Assembly: GCA_937892255.1 (NCBI GenBank)
Contig: CALAUL010000006.1
Coordinates: 7,523 to 71,522 of the forward strand
Length of the DNA: 64,000 nt
Direction of reading: 5' to 3'
From: an uncultured Bacteroidales bacterium
Lineage (GTDB): Bacteria > Bacteroidota > Bacteroidia > Bacteroidales > Marinilabiliaceae
Shown here: in pieces, positions 59,752 through 64,000 of the stretch
Layout: every line of letters starts with the position of its first letter
Numbering within the stretch: the first letter of the stretch is position 1
The notes under the pieces: model-generated
Databases searched by the model: none
Seen by the model: only the letters and a program-made list of their open reading frames with translations
What the model was told of the DNA's origin: nothing
Position numbers and translations under genes: made by a program

Positions 59752-61497
59752 ATGGCAGAAACAATACTCAATTATAAGGAAGAAGATCTTATCGGTAAAA
59801 TAGCAAGTGTGGATACCGGTACTGCGATAGCATTTATCCCTGATGATAAAAAAATGTCTGAATTGCAAATAAATCAATTAATTGCCATTAATAGCTCGCG
59901 AGCCGGAACTCATATTGTTGGGATGATTGTAAAAATGTCTCGACGTCTTGACGAAAAACTTCTTCAAAACAACGTTGATATTGAAGTTGAAGATGAGGAG
60001 GAAGATTTATCTTCAAATGTAATAAAATTAGTATTTGTTGGAGAGTTGCGTGACAAAGAAGGAATAAAAGAAAATGTGTTTAAACGTAATGTAACAACAT
60101 TGCCTAATATTCAAGCATCTTGTTTTCGAATAGAAGGAGAAAAACTAACAAGACTTATGGAATGTATTTCCTCCATTGCTGTAAATGTAGTTACCCCTTT
60201 ATCATTAGGAAAGTACTTCATAGATGATAATTCTACTGCATATATCGATGGAGATAAGCTATTCCAACGTCATGCGGCTATTGTCGGTTCAACTGGCAGT
60301 GGCAAATCCTACTGTGTTGCGAAACTAATAGAACAAATGGCAGAACTCAAATCAGTGAATGCTGTATTGTTTGATATACATGGAGAGTATTCAGATGATT
60401 CATTTAAGAGAGATGGAATAACACAACTGAAAATTGCAGCACCAAATGATTTGGAAACTGTAAACAAACTTGAAAAGGGAATCCTTATGATTCCATATTG
60501 GCTATTGAATTATGAAGAAATGCAAGCTTTGTTATTGGATCGCAGTGATACTAACGCTCCAAATCAAGCAATGCAGTTGTCAAAACAAATAATGGAGGCA
60601 AAAGAACAAACTGTTAAAGATACGGAATATGAAAGTAAAATTACATTAGACAGTCCTGTAGCATATGACTTAAACATGGTTTTACAACATTTACATGACC
60701 TCGATTCTGAAATGGTGCCAGGTGCAAGAGGTGATAAAGCAGGTCCTTTTAATGGTAAACTAACTCGCTTTAATCAACGTCTTGAAAATAAGATGTCCGA
60801 CAAGCGCGTAGGGTTTATGTTTTCTCTTACAAATGAAGAAAAGAAATCGGATTGGCTTCAGTCTTTCTGTAAACAACTAATGGGAACTTCACAAGTATGT
60901 TCTGGTGGCATTAAAGTTATTGACTTTTCCGAAGTGCCTTCGGATATTCTCCCTCTTATTATTGGTCTTATTGCGAGAATTATTTTCTCAGTACAGCAAT
61001 GGTCCGCAAAAGAAAACCGACATCCAATAGCATTGCTTTGTGATGAAGCACATCTATACGTTGAACAAAACGAAAACACAGATGCTGTTTCTGCGATTGG
61101 ATTAAAAAGTTTTGAACGTATAGCAAAAGAAGGACGAAAATATGGTGTAAGTTTGGTTATCATCAGTCAAAGACCATGCGAAGTAAATAAAACAGTTCTG
61201 AGCCAATGTAATAATTTCATAAGTCTACGTCTTACCAACATTGAAGATCAAAATACGATAAAACGTCTTTTACCTGATAATCTTGGTAATATTGCAGATA
61301 ACCTTGCTTTATTAGATGTTGGCGAAGCCATTGTCGTTGGTGATGCTACTTTACTTCCTTCTCGTATTAAAGTAGAAGAACCTAAAATAAAACCACACAG
61401 TAACACAATACAATTTTGGCAAGTGTGGGGCAAAGACATCAGCAGTCAAGACTTGGATACAGCTGTAGGAAATATTATAAAACAATCAAAATCCTAG
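59752..61497 (+). CDS. HerA-type ATPase of a SIR2-HerA defence system
   Basis: 581 residues. An N-terminal HAS-barrel-like domain (about 10-110), Walker A GSTGSGKS (179-186), Walker B with DEAH near 431-434 (ALLCDEAHLYVEQ), and SLVIISQRPCEVNKTVLSQC with the Gln/Arg sensor residues of HerA-FtsK motors. HerA forms hexameric rings that bind DNA and here partner with SIR2. In cellular HerA the partner is NurA; no NurA is present, which supports the defence form. Confidence 0.92.
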   Translation: MAETILNYKEEDLIGKIASVDTGTAIAFIPDDKKMSELQINQLIAINSSRAGTHIVGMIVKMSRRLDEKLLQNNVDIEVEDEEEDLSSNVIKLVFVGELRDKEGIKENVFKRNVTTLPNIQASCFRIEGEKLTRLMECISSIAVNVVTPLSLGKYFIDDNSTAYIDGDKLFQRHAAIVGSTGSGKSYCVAKLIEQMAELKSVNAVLFDIHGEYSDDSFKRDGITQLKIAAPNDLETVNKLEKGILMIPYWLLNYEEMQALLLDRSDTNAPNQAMQLSKQIMEAKEQTVKDTEYESKITLDSPVAYDLNMVLQHLHDLDSEMVPGARGDKAGPFNGKLTRFNQRLENKMSDKRVGFMFSLTNEEKKSDWLQSFCKQLMGTSQVCSGGIKVIDFSEVPSDILPLIIGLIARIIFSVQQWSAKENRHPIALLCDEAHLYVEQNENTDAVSAIGLKSFERIAKEGRKYGVSLVIISQRPCEVNKTVLSQCNNFISLRLTNIEDQNTIKRLLPDNLGNIADNLALLDVGEAIVVGDATLLPSRIKVEEPKIKPHSNTIQFWQVWGKDISSQDLDTAVGNIIKQSKS

Positions 61498-61517
61498 CAA
61501 AGGGGAAAAATTATGAA

Positions 61518-61549
61518 GGCTGACTCAAAGTATGAGCCAGCCCTTTTTT
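61518..61549 (+). terminator. Terminator after the SIR2-HerA genes
   Basis: GGCTGACTCA (61518-61527) pairs with TGAGCCAGCC (61533-61542) with one mismatch and a 5-nt loop, followed by six T. Confidence 0.85.
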
Positions 61550-62587
61550 ATACTTTGAAGAAGACTGTTTCAAATATTAAATTCTCAGAGGGAAATATCT
61601 CTTTTGAGTGTTTCTTTTTTATGTAATAGTAAGAACATTGTTGATATTTACTTTAAGTTTTAGTTAAACTATATATGTATGCCTTAAATTCTTCAATAAA
61701 CTCTCGTTCTATGTTTGAGAAATTTCGTTGAGAAGGAATAAAATTGCGTAGCTGTTCCAATGCTATGTCTATATTGGAAGAAATATCCAGTATTCCCCAA
61801 ATCTTATTTGATATTTGTATTGGTAGCCATACTCATCCATGGGTATTACATAAGGAGACATAAAATAACATTCAACCTAATAGGCAAAATAAGAGTAATC
61901 ATATAAAGTGTAAGGTTATTCTTTCTAAAAATAACATTTGCAATATCTCCTAAACTCATCAAATAACGAGGAAATTGGTAGTTTATCCAATGCCTATCTA
62001 TTCGGTTAGTATTTGATAAATTACACCTCAAAGTTAACAAATTTTATTGGTTATTTAGTGAGAGATTAGTAAAAATAATATTTGGAGACGAATAGAAGAC
62101 TAATAATATAGTAGTTTGAATACGATTTTGCTTTCTGGAAAGCGCTCTATTATATAATGCAGAAAAGATAGATAAAGAAACTTCATTATTTACCTTGAAC
62201 TGTTTCTTTACAATAAACGACATCTCCATTTTATAAATTTAGTGCTCATGAACTGCTCTTGATAGCGCTCATGAAGGCACTAAGGCGGCACCAAGATAGC
62301 CCCAGTTGATATAAGGGTGTACAAGTTAGTGCATAAGTTATGTACAAGCTTATTTAATGATACTACCATGCAAGTGACTATGCAAGTCACCATGCAAGTT
62401 CCCAAGTCGTGAACCTGTTTATAGTAGGTTAAACTATCAAGAATTTCTTTACAGTTCAATTGCGGATATATTTGATTCCTCAAAAATGTAGGACATGTCT
62501 CACTTTTTTAAACAAGAGCTACGACAAAAAAAAAAAATCAGACGCGCAAATTCATACCCAACATATCATAAAATAAAGAAAAAGCAC
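61550..62587. other. Gene-poor stretch of about 1 kb
   Basis: Very AT-rich and without a credible gene on either strand; only short open frames of 60-70 codons are present. It contains the 12-bp repeat cluster near 62360-62400, a 12-A tract at 62526-62537 and no recognisable RNA gene. It may hold decayed sequence between the defence unit and the hipBA-like module. Confidence 0.5.
62367..62402. repeat. 12-bp tandem repeat (three units)
   Basis: The plus strand reads ACCATGCAAGTG, ACTATGCAAGTC and ACCATGCAAGTT in succession. The coordinates are approximate to a few bases. Confidence 0.5.
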
Positions 62588-62595
62588 TATATTTG
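62588..62595 (+). promoter_or_regulatory. -7 element before hipB-like gene
   Basis: TATATTTG, about 25 bases before the ATG at 62620. A -33 box is not clear. The antitoxin may bind here to repress its own operon, as HipB does (inference). Confidence 0.4.
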
Positions 62596-62619
62596 CGTAT
62601 TATATGATACATTGAGGTT

Positions 62620-62940
62620 ATGACAAAGAGTACAATGGGAACTAAATTACCCCGAAAGTTGGAGCAGAAGATGCAGATTGTTGGTGAGCAAATAAGGCTT
62701 GCCCGCTTGCGTCGTAATCTGAGTGTTGCACAGGTGGCAGAGCGTGCTACTTGTTCGCCTCTTACGGTATCACGCATAGAGAAAGGCGCGCCGACAGTGG
62801 CGATTGGCATCTATCTGCGTGTGTTGTATGCCCTGCAACTCGATGATGATATTCTCTCTTTGGCAAAAGATGATGAACTCGGTAGGGCTTTGCAAGATAT
62901 GAACTTACCACAGCGTGAAAGGGCGTCTAAAAAGGAGTAA
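62620..62940 (+). CDS. HipB-like antitoxin/regulator (XRE helix-turn-helix)
   Basis: 106 residues. An XRE helix-turn-helix spans about 18-75: IVGEQIRLARLRRNLSVAQV, AERATCSPLTVSRIEKG and a third helix PTVAIGIYLRVLYAL. The end is charged (LPQRERASKKE). It lies 6 bp before a HipA-type kinase gene, the normal arrangement of hipBA, where HipB binds HipA and represses the operon. Confidence 0.83.
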   Translation: MTKSTMGTKLPRKLEQKMQIVGEQIRLARLRRNLSVAQVAERATCSPLTVSRIEKGAPTVAIGIYLRVLYALQLDDDILSLAKDDELGRALQDMNLPQRERASKKE

Positions 62941-62946
62941 TGTGCT

Positions 62947-64000
62947 ATGAAGAAGTTGTATGTATATGCCGATTTCGATTGGCTCAAGGAGGTTGAGTTA
63001 GTTGGTGAACTGGGCTACGAATCGCTTCGTGGCTCGGATAGTTATAGTTTCCAGTTTGACGATAGTTGGATAAAAAAGTACAATGCCATTACCCTGAGCG
63101 AAGACCTTAACAACTATCCAGGAATACAATACACTCAGCCGAATAAAGATATTTTTGGTTGCTTTGCCGATGCTCTTCCCGACAGATGGGGACGCACTCT
63201 TCTCCTCCGTCGTGAACGGATTTTGGCGCAAGAAGAGAATCGCCCAGTTCGCCGATTATCATCGTTTGACTTTTTAACAGGCATTGATGACTTTTCTCGT
63301 ATGGGCGGTTTCCGTTTCAAAGAAACGCCTGATGGCGAGTTTATAAACGCCGACAACTCATTACGTATTCCTCCGTTGACCGACTTGCGCGAACTCATTG
63401 CTGCAAGCAAGGAGATTGAGAAAAGCGAGGAGACTAATGCGCTTCCCGAGAAACGATGGATTGCTCAACTTGTGCAACCGGGTTCTTCGCTCGGAGGTGC
63501 TCGTCCCAAAGCAAATGTTGTAGATACGGACCGCAGTATATATGTCGCAAAATTCCCATCATTGAAGGATGATTACGATGCAGGCCTATGGGAGCATTTC
63601 TGCCATCTATTAGCCAAGAATGCAGGTATAAATGCTGCCGAAACAAAGGTACTTGAAATAAACGACAAGCATCATACGCTCCTTTCTCGTCGTTTCGACC
63701 GAACAAATGAAGGCAAACGAATTCATTTTGCATCTGCAATGACACTGCTCGGGTTAAATGATGGCGACAACGCTACAACAGGACACGGATATATTGACAT
63801 TGTTGATTTTATCATAAGCGGTTGTACCGATGTTGATGCGAACTTGCAAGAACTATTCCGCCGAGTTGCATTCAATATATGTGTCGGCAATAGCGATGAT
63901 CATTTCCGTAATCACGGTTTTCTACTCACTGCAAAAGGGTGGATTCTTTCGCCTGCATACGATATGAACCCAACGCTGAATGACCATCAAAGTTTGCTAA
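62947..64000 (+). CDS. HipA-type serine/threonine kinase toxin, partial
   Basis: The ATG at 62947 opens a frame of 351 codons that runs off the window. The HipA fold is visible: N-terminal LPDRWGRTLLLRRE, the P-loop-like SSLGGARPKANV, IYVAKFPS with the ATP-binding Lys, RRFDRTNEGKRI, the catalytic GNSDDHFRNHGF (Asp and Asn) and SPAYDMNPT for the metal-binding Asp. All key residues are kept, so a working kinase is expected. HipA of E. coli phosphorylates glutamyl-tRNA synthetase and causes dormancy; the target here is unknown. Confidence 0.87.
   Translation, partial: MKKLYVYADFDWLKEVELVGELGYESLRGSDSYSFQFDDSWIKKYNAITLSEDLNNYPGIQYTQPNKDIFGCFADALPDRWGRTLLLRRERILAQEENRPVRRLSSFDFLTGIDDFSRMGGFRFKETPDGEFINADNSLRIPPLTDLRELIAASKEIEKSEETNALPEKRWIAQLVQPGSSLGGARPKANVVDTDRSIYVAKFPSLKDDYDAGLWEHFCHLLAKNAGINAAETKVLEINDKHHTLLSRRFDRTNEGKRIHFASAMTLLGLNDGDNATTGHGYIDIVDFIISGCTDVDANLQELFRRVAFNICVGNSDDHFRNHGFLLTAKGWILSPAYDMNPTLNDHQSLL

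Noticed and set aside
59752..61497. HerA of the cellular HerA-NurA repair system
   Set aside because: No NurA nuclease is present and the partner gene 6 bp upstream encodes a SIR2 protein, as in defence pairs.
62044..62229. 61-codon minus-strand frame
   Set aside because: It is short and AT-rich with no motif, promoter or terminator support; chance frames of this size are expected here.

Overview
The window looks like a chromosomal segment of an uncultured or little-studied member of the Bacteroidales (Bacteroidota). The signs are a PorZ-like type IX secretion protein with a C-terminal sorting domain, BspA-type leucine-rich repeat lipoproteins, a Bacteroidetes-style ATP synthase operon headed by a bactofilin, and many upstream regions carrying the Bacteroidetes promoter signature (TTTG or TTG about -33, TAnnTTTG about -7). 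Base composition is AT-rich, most so in the defence genes near 58.7-61.5 kb. I saw no tRNA, rRNA or CRISPR array.

Layout. 1-2.7 kb (minus): the N-terminal part of a family 3 glycoside hydrolase and an MscS channel. 2.8-8.4 kb (minus): bactofilin, a small AtpI-like membrane protein, then atpB-E-F-H-A-G; atpD and atpC are not here. 8.4-18.6 kb: a membrane class III adenylate cyclase, a tandem universal stress protein, rdgB, a PorZ-like protein, an unrecognised gene, and a recJ - ppx/gppA - sigma-54-type response regulator operon. 18.7-20.3 kb: a membrane phosphoethanolamine transferase/sulfatase-fold enzyme.

20.4-43.2 kb (minus) is the centrepiece: about 21 tightly packed genes joining a complete chemosensory pathway (one MCP, CheA, two CheW, CheY, CheB, CheD, CheR) to extra CheR- and CheB-like paralogues, three related membrane GAF sensors, a histidine-kinase-like protein that has lost its phospho-acceptor histidine, a STAS protein, and a SiaA/SiaB/SiaC-type phosphatase-kinase-phosphoprotein switch. 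It ends in a TerB/FHA-like ABCG transporter, a lipoprotein and a secreted protein. A YfiR-family gene with its own promoter lies just upstream. No motility gene is visible, so I infer that this system controls something other than swimming, with the ABC transporter or an unlinked SiaC target as possible outputs.

43.2-52.6 kb: ribF, a four-gene fatty-acid-like cassette (ketosynthase, thioesterase, dehydratase, O-methyltransferase) and ribD on the minus strand; two LRR lipoproteins, prmC and a thioredoxin on the plus strand.

52.6-64 kb is an accessory region on the plus strand. It holds a probable promoter-to-terminator small RNA, short repeats, an orphan S74 chaperone-domain fragment, a long structured RNA with its own promoter and terminator, a type III restriction-modification pair (mod, res), a SIR2-HerA anti-phage pair, a gene-poor 1.1 kb, and a hipB-hipA-like module cut by the window end. 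It reads as a defence island made of separately transcribed units. Functional calls rest on visible motifs and family knowledge; no database search was possible.
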